Source of the DNA: DATBFG01 sp036558645
GTDB lineage: Bacteria; Acidobacteriota; Terriglobia; Terriglobales; Acidobacteriaceae
Direction of reading: 5' to 3'
NCBI GenBank assembly: GCA_036558645.1
Contig: DATBFG010000071.1
Location: 54,234-118,233, forward strand
Length of the DNA: 64,000 nt
The translations under genes were made by a program, and so were the position numbers. Below, piece by piece: positions 36,040 to 43,741 of this stretch; positions within the stretch are counted from its first letter, which is position 1; each line of letters opens with the position of its first letter. Under the pieces are notes generated by a model, which ran no database searches, had not been told where the DNA came from, and saw only the letters and a program-made list of their open reading frames with translations.

Positions 36040-37326
36040 TTAGGCGGGCGATTTCCCTTTTTGTCCGGCGCTCAGGATTGTGCGTAGCGCTTGTCCCACG
36101 ATGATTTCCTGTCCCGGCTGAATAGTCATGGAAATCAGCTCGATGTGGTCCGCTTCTTTCGGCTCTTTGCGATTTGGATTACCCTCACGAACAGCAGTCA
36201 CTAGGCTGGGATTGTCCGATCCGAGAACCTCGATGACAGGGTCGTTCTCGCGCAACTTGTGCACGCAATCAGATGTGGTGAATCCCCAAGCCGCCTGATC
36301 CCACGAAACCTTCAGCGTGGGGAAGCGATTACCGTCGTCGGGAATGTAGACTTCTGTCTTCACGCCCGGCACAGTGTCAACCAGCTTACGGATACGGTCA
36401 ATTCGCCGGTTCCACTCGCCGTAGATTTTCTTCTCATCCAGGTTCAGCCAGGTTTCAAGTGCTGTAACGCAACCGACAATCTCTTCTTTGCCGACTTTCA
36501 TGGCTCGGCAGACGGATCCTTCACGCGGACTACTATTCATCAAAGCTGCCTCTATGAGATCCGCTCGTCCAAGAAGTAAGCCGCTGCACTGAGGACCGCA
36601 CAATCCCTTCCCACCGGAAAAGGCGTAAAGATCGATTTTCATCCGTGCATACAACCGTGCGTTGTCGGCCGGCGGAATTCCGGCCGCATCGTCCAAAAGC
36701 ATTGGGATCTTGTGATCCTTCGCGATGTTCAGTTCACGCTGCAACTTGTCACCAAGATTCGTGGTGTAGATCATGGCGGTGTTGTCATTGATCGCGTTAA
36801 TCAATTCTTCCGGCGAATAGACCAGAACGAGTTTCGCTCCGGTCAACCGAATTGCATTATCAAACGCGCTTCTACCGCCCACCATGATGACTTCGTGTTT
36901 CAACCCGGTCGTGTCCGGCAGTTGCCATACATACTTGTCGTTAGCGCCCGCAATGCATGCTGCTGCCGCCGCAGCCATGGCCCCAGCCGCACCAGAAGTC
37001 ACGATTCCGGACTCCGCCCCGGTGAGCTCCGCCAGGCGACGTCCCGCAGCCCGCTGCAACTCGATCATATTGACGAAATGTTGCGCCGCTTCCACCTGGG
37101 CTTGACGCACTTCTGGAAACTCAAGAGACCCGCTAAGGTATGTCCACGTTCCTCGGCAATTGATAACCGTCTTCACTCCAAGGCGGGTATAGACATTCTG
37201 GCGAGGATCTTTACCCATCGCAGCAGCGGCGTTGGCATACAGATTCCGCACTGCAATCTGGCTCAACAGTGGTGTTGCCACGGCAAGCTTTATGAATGAT
37301 CGTCGGCTGGAACTGGATGCGCGCAT
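36040..37326 (-). CDS. Tat-exported SelA-like PLP-dependent enzyme
   Basis: ATG 37326 has AAGGGA seven bases upstream and opens a twin-arginine signal (SSSRRSFIKLAVATPLLSQIAV), so the folded PLP protein is probably sent to the periplasm. The 428-residue enzyme resembles the selenocysteine synthase/SelA-like branch of fold-type I enzymes: TRLGVKTVINCRGTWTYLSGS, the Gly/Ala-rich TSGAAGAMAAAAAACIAG, MLLDDAAGIPP with the cofactor Asp, and FSGGKGLCGPQCSG with the PLP Lys near 235. SelA itself is cytoplasmic; members of this branch act on amino acids or sugar amines, so the substrate is open. It is followed on the same strand by the triple RidA gene. Confidence 0.82.
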   Translation of the reverse strand: MRASSSSRRSFIKLAVATPLLSQIAVRNLYANAAAAMGKDPRQNVYTRLGVKTVINCRGTWTYLSGSLEFPEVRQAQVEAAQHFVNMIELQRAAGRRLAELTGAESGIVTSGAAGAMAAAAAACIAGANDKYVWQLPDTTGLKHEVIMVGGRSAFDNAIRLTGAKLVLVYSPEELINAINDNTAMIYTTNLGDKLQRELNIAKDHKIPMLLDDAAGIPPADNARLYARMKIDLYAFSGGKGLCGPQCSGLLLGRADLIEAALMNSSPREGSVCRAMKVGKEEIVGCVTALETWLNLDEKKIYGEWNRRIDRIRKLVDTVPGVKTEVYIPDDGNRFPTLKVSWDQAAWGFTTSDCVHKLRENDPVIEVLGSDNPSLVTAVREGNPNRKEPKEADHIELISMTIQPGQEIIVGQALRTILSAGQKGKSPA

Positions 37327-37463
37327 GATGGTCCCTTCAACGCGACTTGGTATACCACACAACAGGGTTCAGAGCTATCATTTTATTTCTTTTTATTTTC
37401 TTTTGTTTCGTTTTAAAAGAGACTGGCTTAGACTCTTGCGCGAGCTTTATCTCAAGAGGAACA

Positions 37464-38861
37464 ATGCTAGCGAGAACAAGTTGTATGCGACTCGTCGTCG
37501 TCGCCGCCATGATCTTTGGAAGTCTCGAGCTGGGCCTCGTCTTCGCCCAACAAAAGACCGCAGCGGCAGATCGATCTGCAAGCCCGACTTGTCACATCGA
37601 AGCTGCCGATTACAAAGGCTGGCATGCACAACAACTGTCTAATCGTTGGGTTCAGCTCGTTATCGTGCCGCAGAACGGAGGGCGAGTCATGCAGATAACG
37701 TTCGCTGACCATCCTTATTTCTTCGTAAATCCCGAGTACGAAGGCAAGTACATGCCGCCGAATGGGAACAGATGGTTTAACTACGGTGGCGACAAATTGT
37801 GGCTTCTGCCCGAGGGGAACGACGACGAACAGCATTGGGCGGGTGGGTCCGATGTCATCGATGACGGGCCATATTCCTTTCGAAAGCTTTCGGAAGGCCA
37901 GCATTGCGAAGTTGAGCTGACGGGCCCCGCGGATCCAAGGACCGGAATTCAGTTTCTGCGGACGATCAGCATCGAAAACGATTCTCCACGAATCCTGTTC
38001 CGCGCCACGATGAAAAACATTACCGGTCATCCCGTGGAGTGGTCAATGCAGTCTGTCTCGCAGTACGACACGTCCGATTCGAATAGCCCGACCAAATTCA
38101 ATCGCGACTTCCGAACCTTTGCCCCTACGAATGCGGTCAGCGGGTATCTGAATCGCTATCATGTTCGGTTTGGCCCGGCAGAGAACCCCTCCGCCTCGAT
38201 CCGCGAAGACGGGTTGTTCACTTTGCGCTACGTTCATATGGCTGCCGAACTGTGGTTGGACTCGACCGCAGGATGGCTCGCTGTCGTTGACGGCAGCAGT
38301 CGTTACGCGATGGTCGAACGCTTTCGGTACCAGGAATTGCTGCCTTATCCAGGTAAAGCCTCAATCATTTTTTGGACAAACGGTCCTGAGGTGAAGTTGA
38401 GTCCTGATGGTATTGCCTCCTTGACTTCAGGAAGCGATGCATCGCCTCATTACCTGGAAGCTGAGATCAATTCCCCGATGTGCCGCCTTCGTCCAGGCGA
38501 AAGTTGCAGTCTGGAGACGGAATGGTTTCCGACGCGCGTAGGAAGCGAATTCCATGGTGTAACCGATGCCGGAATTGTGGTCACACCGCTTCGCGTCGCC
38601 TATCAGGAAAAAGACAAGATCAAGCTAACCGGTTCCTTTGGAGTGTTCTTCGCCGGACACTTAGTCGCGCACTTATACGACCAGCATGGTTCAAGCCTCG
38701 GCACCGTTCGGGTGGCTGAGGTGGATCCGACAGCAATAGTTTCACTCGTAACCGAAGTCACCCCAGAGAAAAAGCCGAGCCGTGTCTCGTTGCACTTGGA
38801 AGACGAGAATGGCCTGGACCGCGGCGCTGTCGGGGAAGTTCGCGTGGAATCAACAAACTAA
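37464..38861 (+). CDS. Exported DUF4380-like protein
   Basis: ATG 37464 follows AAGAGGAACA and opens a signal ending GLVFAQ; the longer frame is not supported. The 465-residue protein has an aldose-epimerase-like beta-sandwich start (NRWVQLVIVPQNGGRVMQITFADHPYFFVNPEYEGK), then NYGGDKLWLLPEG and LRTISIENDSPRILFRATMKNITG, the pattern of DUF4380 proteins related to carbohydrate-binding folds. A C-terminal beta domain follows. Sugar binding is plausible but unproved. It diverges from the SelA-like gene, with about 137 bases between the starts. Confidence 0.8.
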   Translation: MLARTSCMRLVVVAAMIFGSLELGLVFAQQKTAAADRSASPTCHIEAADYKGWHAQQLSNRWVQLVIVPQNGGRVMQITFADHPYFFVNPEYEGKYMPPNGNRWFNYGGDKLWLLPEGNDDEQHWAGGSDVIDDGPYSFRKLSEGQHCEVELTGPADPRTGIQFLRTISIENDSPRILFRATMKNITGHPVEWSMQSVSQYDTSDSNSPTKFNRDFRTFAPTNAVSGYLNRYHVRFGPAENPSASIREDGLFTLRYVHMAAELWLDSTAGWLAVVDGSSRYAMVERFRYQELLPYPGKASIIFWTNGPEVKLSPDGIASLTSGSDASPHYLEAEINSPMCRLRPGESCSLETEWFPTRVGSEFHGVTDAGIVVTPLRVAYQEKDKIKLTGSFGVFFAGHLVAHLYDQHGSSLGTVRVAEVDPTAIVSLVTEVTPEKKPSRVSLHLEDENGLDRGAVGEVRVESTN

Positions 38862-38910
38862 TGCCTAAAGTTGCGTTTCGCAAAAAGCTTCGCCCTCGGA
38901 ACTCCACTGT

Positions 38911-40839
38911 TCAAGCCGACATGCCGAAGCGTTCCTGCAGTACACACATGCTTACGAGTAGCATCAATACCTGATCGTTTGCTGTGCGCGCACCTTCATC
39001 CATTTGTGGCATTCTGTCCAACAGTTCAATTACACGCTGCTGATCGAAAAACGGCATGGCTGCTAATGCCTTGCCACGCAGTGTTTCCTGAACATAGGTG
39101 TTGAATGTATCGTCTGGATTGAGAGTCGCCGGAGGGCTGAGGAATGGGTGCTTCTGCCTCCGGTAGACCGTATCCGTGATTATGTCTTTCACGGCTTCGC
39201 GAAGCACATACTTCTCCGTCATTCCATGAATTTTCTGACTTGGAGGCTGTGACACGATGAGCTCTACGACCTTGTGATCCAGAAATGGAACTCGTCCTTC
39301 AACCGAGTGGGCCATCTCCATGCGGTCACCCAACATAGTCAAGATGTATCCCGACAACGCGGTCTTCGACCATAGGTACAGAGATTGGTTGAGCGCATCA
39401 CGCCCGTTCAGTTGGCCACGAATATCGATGTCATCCAGAAAGCAGTAGGTCCCTTCCATGGGCCCGAATATGGCTTGAAACTCCTGCGCGAGCAGCGGCC
39501 GAAGCTTCACAGCGCGTGTGGAGAACGTTTCGATCCACGAAGGAATGTAACCCAGCATTCTCTTGACTCGGTCCAAGGGACCGATTTCTCCGTCCGGGAG
39601 CAGCAGCCCACGCGACACCGTGTTATGCTCTTCCAACCAGGCCATGAGTTGATTGATCTCTGCCGGATTCTGGCCTTCGCGGTTATACAGCAGCATGTCG
39701 CGCCGGAAATGCGCGTACCCACCCAGGATCTCGTCCGATCCCTCTCCAGTAATGACCACCTTGTAGCCTGCGTCGCGCACGGCGCGGCTCAACAGGTACT
39801 TCGCGACTCCGTGCGCATTCACGCAAAGTGTTTCAGACTGCGCAATCGCATCGGCAAAGTGATCGGCTAAATCCGTTTGCTTGATGGCAGTGGGGCAAAA
39901 TTCCGCTCCGGCAAGTGCTGCCATTTCTTTGGCAATCATGCCTTCGTCGTACGCCGCTTGATCAAAAGTCAAAGTAAATGCGCGAATCGGGTTCGGATGA
40001 TGCCGGGCCGCCAGCCCTAACACCGAGCAGGAGTCCAGTCCGCCGCTCAAGTACACGCCCACGGGAACGTCCGCTCGCAGACGTATCTTTACTGCCTCTT
40101 CGAGCTGCCCTCGAAACTCCTCGGCGTATTCTGCATCCGTACGCTTAGGGACCCCCGAATCCGCCTTTGGATAGTTGAAATCCCAATATTGGTTTACCTG
40201 TGTGTGCTTCTCGCTCGCGAGCAGAAAGTGTCCGGGTGGAATTTCGAAAACTCCGTCATACAACGTCCGTGCCTGATGTTTGCTCATGGTCACGGCATGA
40301 AACACATTTTCATGGTCCCAGCGGGCGGGGACGCCTGCAGCAAACAATGCCTTCACTTCAGAAGCGAGGTACAGCGCTCCCTTGTGCCAGGCATAGAACA
40401 ACGGCTTGATCCCAAACCGATCGCGGGCTGCAATCATCCGCCTTCGCGTTTCATCCCACAGCACCAGGGCGAACTCACCACGAAGGTGGTGCAGAAACTG
40501 CAATCCGAAGTCCTCATAAAGATGAAGCGCGATTTCGCTGTCGGACTTCGTGCGCAGATGGTGGCCGCGCTCTTCAAGTTCCCGCTGAATCGCTTCAAAG
40601 CCGTAAAACTCACCGTTAACGACGATACGTAGTCGCTCGTCCTCGTTGGCAATCGGCTGGTCCCCGGTTGTAAGGTCGATGATGCTGAGCCTGGCATGTC
40701 CGAGAGCAACTTTGCAGTCGGCTGATACCCAGTGTCGCTGTCCGTCCGGTCCGCGGTGATAGAGACTCTTGGTTGCGCGTTCAACAGCCCTCGTCGAAAC
40801 CGGGTTAGCTCGATCAAATACCGCAACAATGCCACACAT
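38911..40839 (-). CDS. asnB: Asparagine synthetase, glutamine-hydrolysing
   Basis: Converts aspartate to asparagine with glutamine and ATP. ATG 40839 places Cys2 of MCGIVAVFD as the N-terminal nucleophile of the glutaminase domain, which decides the start against the longer frame. The first domain (residues 1-200) has YHRGPDGQRHW and VNGEFYGFEAIQ. The synthetase domain has the ATP-pyrophosphatase loop VYLSGGLDSCSVLG near 263 and VITGEGSDEILGGYAHFRRD. The 642-residue length is normal for the AsnB family. Paralogues act in surface polysaccharide clusters, but no such genes adjoin here. Confidence 0.92.
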   Translation of the reverse strand: MCGIVAVFDRANPVSTRAVERATKSLYHRGPDGQRHWVSADCKVALGHARLSIIDLTTGDQPIANEDERLRIVVNGEFYGFEAIQRELEERGHHLRTKSDSEIALHLYEDFGLQFLHHLRGEFALVLWDETRRRMIAARDRFGIKPLFYAWHKGALYLASEVKALFAAGVPARWDHENVFHAVTMSKHQARTLYDGVFEIPPGHFLLASEKHTQVNQYWDFNYPKADSGVPKRTDAEYAEEFRGQLEEAVKIRLRADVPVGVYLSGGLDSCSVLGLAARHHPNPIRAFTLTFDQAAYDEGMIAKEMAALAGAEFCPTAIKQTDLADHFADAIAQSETLCVNAHGVAKYLLSRAVRDAGYKVVITGEGSDEILGGYAHFRRDMLLYNREGQNPAEINQLMAWLEEHNTVSRGLLLPDGEIGPLDRVKRMLGYIPSWIETFSTRAVKLRPLLAQEFQAIFGPMEGTYCFLDDIDIRGQLNGRDALNQSLYLWSKTALSGYILTMLGDRMEMAHSVEGRVPFLDHKVVELIVSQPPSQKIHGMTEKYVLREAVKDIITDTVYRRQKHPFLSPPATLNPDDTFNTYVQETLRGKALAAMPFFDQQRVIELLDRMPQMDEGARTANDQVLMLLVSMCVLQERFGMSA

Positions 40840-41258
40840 CTTGTTTTGTCCTTGAAACTCCGGATTTCCTATGAAGCCCCAACAGCCGCTGTATGGTGGG
40901 AGAAGCGTTTTTGCTGCATTATACGGACCCTTTGTGCACCCTTGGAATGAATCCAATCAACAAGTGCACAAATAGCATTACGGCCGTAAATCGTTTTGAT
41001 GATGCTCTACGGTCGCGCGGTTCTAAACTTGTGAAGTCTCAAGACACAACTATGCGGTGCTGTTAGACTCAAAAACATAGTAGATATCGCTGCATTCGTC
41101 CTGTCGGTGTTGCTGTCCCGAACGGCCCTATTAAATTGACCGTGCGCACTTCATATGCAGGTGATCGAGGCTTTTCGGGATAGCAAATTCATGCGGCAAC
41201 TACCCGTTTGAAGACCTGTGATGCCTGACCTGGCCTCTGATGTTGAAAGGAAGCGTTC
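40840..41258. other. Intergenic region between divergent asnB and the kinase gene
   Basis: 419 bases without a coding frame. It holds two inverted copies of a 9-base motif (TTTGTGCAC at 40931-40939 and GTGCACAAA at 40964-40972) and a perfect 12-base palindrome TTACGGCCGTAA (40978-40989), all within 150 bases of the asnB start and 270-330 bases before the kinase start. Operator function is an inference. Confidence 0.5.
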
Positions 41259-43364
41259 GTGATCGGTCAAGTTCTCGGTCACTACCGAATTATCGCCAAG
41301 ATAGGCGAAGGTGGAATGGGTATCGTCTATCGCGCCTACGATGATGTTTTGCACCGGGATGTCGCCATCAAGGTCGTAAAGAAGAGCGCCGATCTTGATC
41401 CCTCAAGCCAAAATCTCCTCCGGGAAGCCCGCGCGTCTTCGTCCCTTGCCCATCCAAATATTTGTACGATCTACGAAGTTGGAGAGACGAATGGTGAGCT
41501 CTATATCGCGATGGAGATTGTCGAAGGTAAGTCTTTGCATGCCATGTGCACAGATGCGGGGCTTCCATCAGAATCTGTCATGCGCTATGGCACGCAGATA
41601 GCTGCTGCGCTTGGGCGTGCTCATGACAAAGGTATCGTCCATCGGGATCTGAAGACTGCGAACATTCTTGTCACTCCTGAGGGCTTGGTAAAAGTTCTCG
41701 ATTTCGGTCTTGCCAAGCAAAGCGGCGGCGGATTTTTCGAGGGTACTACGCGATCGCTCGCGACGCTGCAGGACGTATCGTCCGTCAGTGGAACTCTCCC
41801 TTACATGGCCCCGGAAATCTTACGTGGTGAGCCTACTGATCACCGCACTGACTTATGGGCGCTCGGAGTTGTGCTGTACGAGGCTGCTTCCGGGCGTTTG
41901 CCCTTCGAGGGTCGCACCGGATTCGAAATCAGCTCTGCCATTCTTCGTGAGTTACCGAAACAGATAGGCCCTCCCGTGCCTATCGGGCTTTGGGCCATCA
42001 TTCAACGCTGCTTAACCAAGGAGCCGACGCAACGATATCAGCGAGCCAGCGAGGTGCAAGCAGCACTAGAAGCGATTCAGTCTGCATCGATCGTTTCCAA
42101 TTCCGCCACTACGGAACCAGAGGGGCCAAGAACAAGCGTTCTGCACAGCCTTCGCCACATCCAAGTAAGAAGAGGAGACTTCCTGCTGTTACTGGGGACG
42201 GCAAAGGGCGCATTCATCCTGCGTTCAAATGCTCGGCGCATTCGCTGGGAACTAGGTGGTCCTTATTTTCACGGGCATGCGGTCTACGCATTAGCCTACG
42301 ACAATCGTGGTGGCCAGCACCGCATCTGGGCATCAACGCAGAGTATCTGGGGCACGCTCTTGCGATCGAGCGACGATTTCGGAAAGAGCTGGACCAACCC
42401 GCGAGAAGCCACCCTCAGATTTCCCGTTGATACTGGCGAGTCATTGAAGAATGTTTGGCAAATCGCGCTCGGCCCAGACGATAGTCCGTCGGTCCTTTAT
42501 TGCGGAGTTGAACCAGCAGCGCTCTTTGTGACTCACGACGCCGGAGAAACCTGGTCGTTGGTGCGCGGGCTCTTTGACCACCCTCATCGTCCCCGTTGGG
42601 TACCGGGTAACGGCGGACTTGCCCTGCACACTGTGCTACTCGACCCTGGCGATAGTCAGCGTATGTACGTAGCAATTTCCTCGGGTGGTGTTTATCGCAC
42701 CGATGATGGGGGCCTAACCTGGTCAGCGCAAAATAGCGGCATTCGCGCCACGTTTAGGCCCGACAAGTATCCTGAGTTTGGACAATGTGTTCACAAGATC
42801 GCCATGCACCCCGATCGACCGGAACGACTCTTTCTTCAGAATCACTGGGGACTTTATCGTTCCGATGATCACGCCGAGAACTGGATAGACATCGCAAATG
42901 GCGTCCCGTCAGATTTTGGTTTTCCGCTCGTCACACATCCACGAAATCCAGATTGCGTCTATGCCATCCCGGTTGAGTCCGATCAATTTCGCTGCACCTG
43001 CAATGGCCGGCTGAGAGTCTATCGAACCCGCAATGCGGGAGCATCATGGGAACCTCTAATGCGGGGGTTGCCACAGAAAGGGGCCTACGAGACGGTCGTC
43101 CGTGATGCAATGACCATCGATTCGTTTGATCCCCATGGCATATACTTCGGCACGCGAAGCGGACAAGTCTTCGCCTCTCGTGACGAAGGAAAAACGTGGC
43201 ACAAGATATTCGAAGGGTTGCCGTCGATCGTCTGTGTGCGGAGTGCAGTCGTCGGGGACCCATCCCCGGTTTCGCGGCCAGCGTCAGTACCAAGGCCACC
43301 TTCGCCTTCCTCAAAAACAAGATCTCGTTCCAGTCGCGTTTCTCGCCGAAGAAGGAAACACTGA
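41259..43364 (+). CDS. Ser/Thr protein kinase fused to an Asp-box (BNR) beta-propeller
   Basis: 701 residues from GTG 41259. The kinase domain (8-265) is complete: Gly loop GEGGMGIVYRA, ATP-binding Lys38 in VAIKVV, HRDLKTANIL near 126, DFG near 148, and an activation-segment Gly-x-x-PYMAPE. No membrane segment follows, unlike most Hanks-type kinases. From about 310 a propeller begins (FLLLLGTAKGAFILRSN) with six Asp-box turns (SSDDFGKSW, THDAGETW, TDDGGLTW, SDDHAENW, TRNAGASW, SRDEGKTW), the fold of stand-alone sialidase/YCF48-like proteins. A Pro/Arg/Ser tail ends it. The stop is two bases before a MoaD/ThiS-like gene, so the two proteins are co-expressed in the cytoplasm. Confidence 0.87.
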   Translation: MIGQVLGHYRIIAKIGEGGMGIVYRAYDDVLHRDVAIKVVKKSADLDPSSQNLLREARASSSLAHPNICTIYEVGETNGELYIAMEIVEGKSLHAMCTDAGLPSESVMRYGTQIAAALGRAHDKGIVHRDLKTANILVTPEGLVKVLDFGLAKQSGGGFFEGTTRSLATLQDVSSVSGTLPYMAPEILRGEPTDHRTDLWALGVVLYEAASGRLPFEGRTGFEISSAILRELPKQIGPPVPIGLWAIIQRCLTKEPTQRYQRASEVQAALEAIQSASIVSNSATTEPEGPRTSVLHSLRHIQVRRGDFLLLLGTAKGAFILRSNARRIRWELGGPYFHGHAVYALAYDNRGGQHRIWASTQSIWGTLLRSSDDFGKSWTNPREATLRFPVDTGESLKNVWQIALGPDDSPSVLYCGVEPAALFVTHDAGETWSLVRGLFDHPHRPRWVPGNGGLALHTVLLDPGDSQRMYVAISSGGVYRTDDGGLTWSAQNSGIRATFRPDKYPEFGQCVHKIAMHPDRPERLFLQNHWGLYRSDDHAENWIDIANGVPSDFGFPLVTHPRNPDCVYAIPVESDQFRCTCNGRLRVYRTRNAGASWEPLMRGLPQKGAYETVVRDAMTIDSFDPHGIYFGTRSGQVFASRDEGKTWHKIFEGLPSIVCVRSAVVGDPSPVSRPASVPRPPSPSSKTRSRSSRVSRRRRKH

Positions 43365-43366
43365 GC

Positions 43367-43651
43367 TTGGTAATTGTTTTTCACATTCCCGGCGCGCTCC
43401 GCGAATACACTAGTGGGCAATCCAAAGTCTCGATCGATAGCAAGCCGAATACCCTGCAAGAAGCCCTAACTGCTCTTTGGAGAGTACATCCCGGGCTTAA
43501 AGATCGGATAGTCACTGAGCAGGGACAATTGCGAGAGCATATAAATATTTTCATCGGCGACGAGAACATTCGTTACACAGGCGGACTCATGAGTTCTGTC
43601 CACGCTGACGCCGAAATCTCCATCGTCCCTGCAATCAGTGGCGGTGTGTGA
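43367..43651 (+). CDS. MoaD/ThiS-family ubiquitin-like protein
   Basis: TTG 43367 follows GAAGGAAA and gives a 94-residue protein starting at the first beta strand (LVIVFHIPGALREYTSGQSKVSID). The beta-grasp pattern continues with TLQEALTALWRVHPGLKDRIVTEQGQLREHINIFIGDENIRYTGG and ends AEISIVPAISGGV. MoaD and ThiS carry sulphur on a C-terminal Gly-Gly; here one Val follows Gly-Gly, so either processing or a non-conjugating role is required. The longer frame upstream runs inside the kinase gene and is a shadow. Two-base spacing ties it to the kinase-propeller protein, not to molybdopterin or thiamine genes. Confidence 0.78.
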   Translation: MVIVFHIPGALREYTSGQSKVSIDSKPNTLQEALTALWRVHPGLKDRIVTEQGQLREHINIFIGDENIRYTGGLMSSVHADAEISIVPAISGGV

Positions 43652-43699
43652 CCTGTTGTTTCCCGTTGTTGTTTTGCTACCGCCGTATTCTCCAAGAGA

Positions 43700-43723
43700 T
43701 AGCCCTTCCACGGCATGGGGCTA
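43700..43723. terminator. Weak hairpin between convergent genes
   Basis: TAGCCC and GGGCTA form a 6-bp stem with a 12-base loop between the MoaD-like and the 990-residue protein genes. Possible terminator, poorly supported. Confidence 0.3.
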
Positions 43724-43741
43724 CCTGTTCCCGATTCACGG

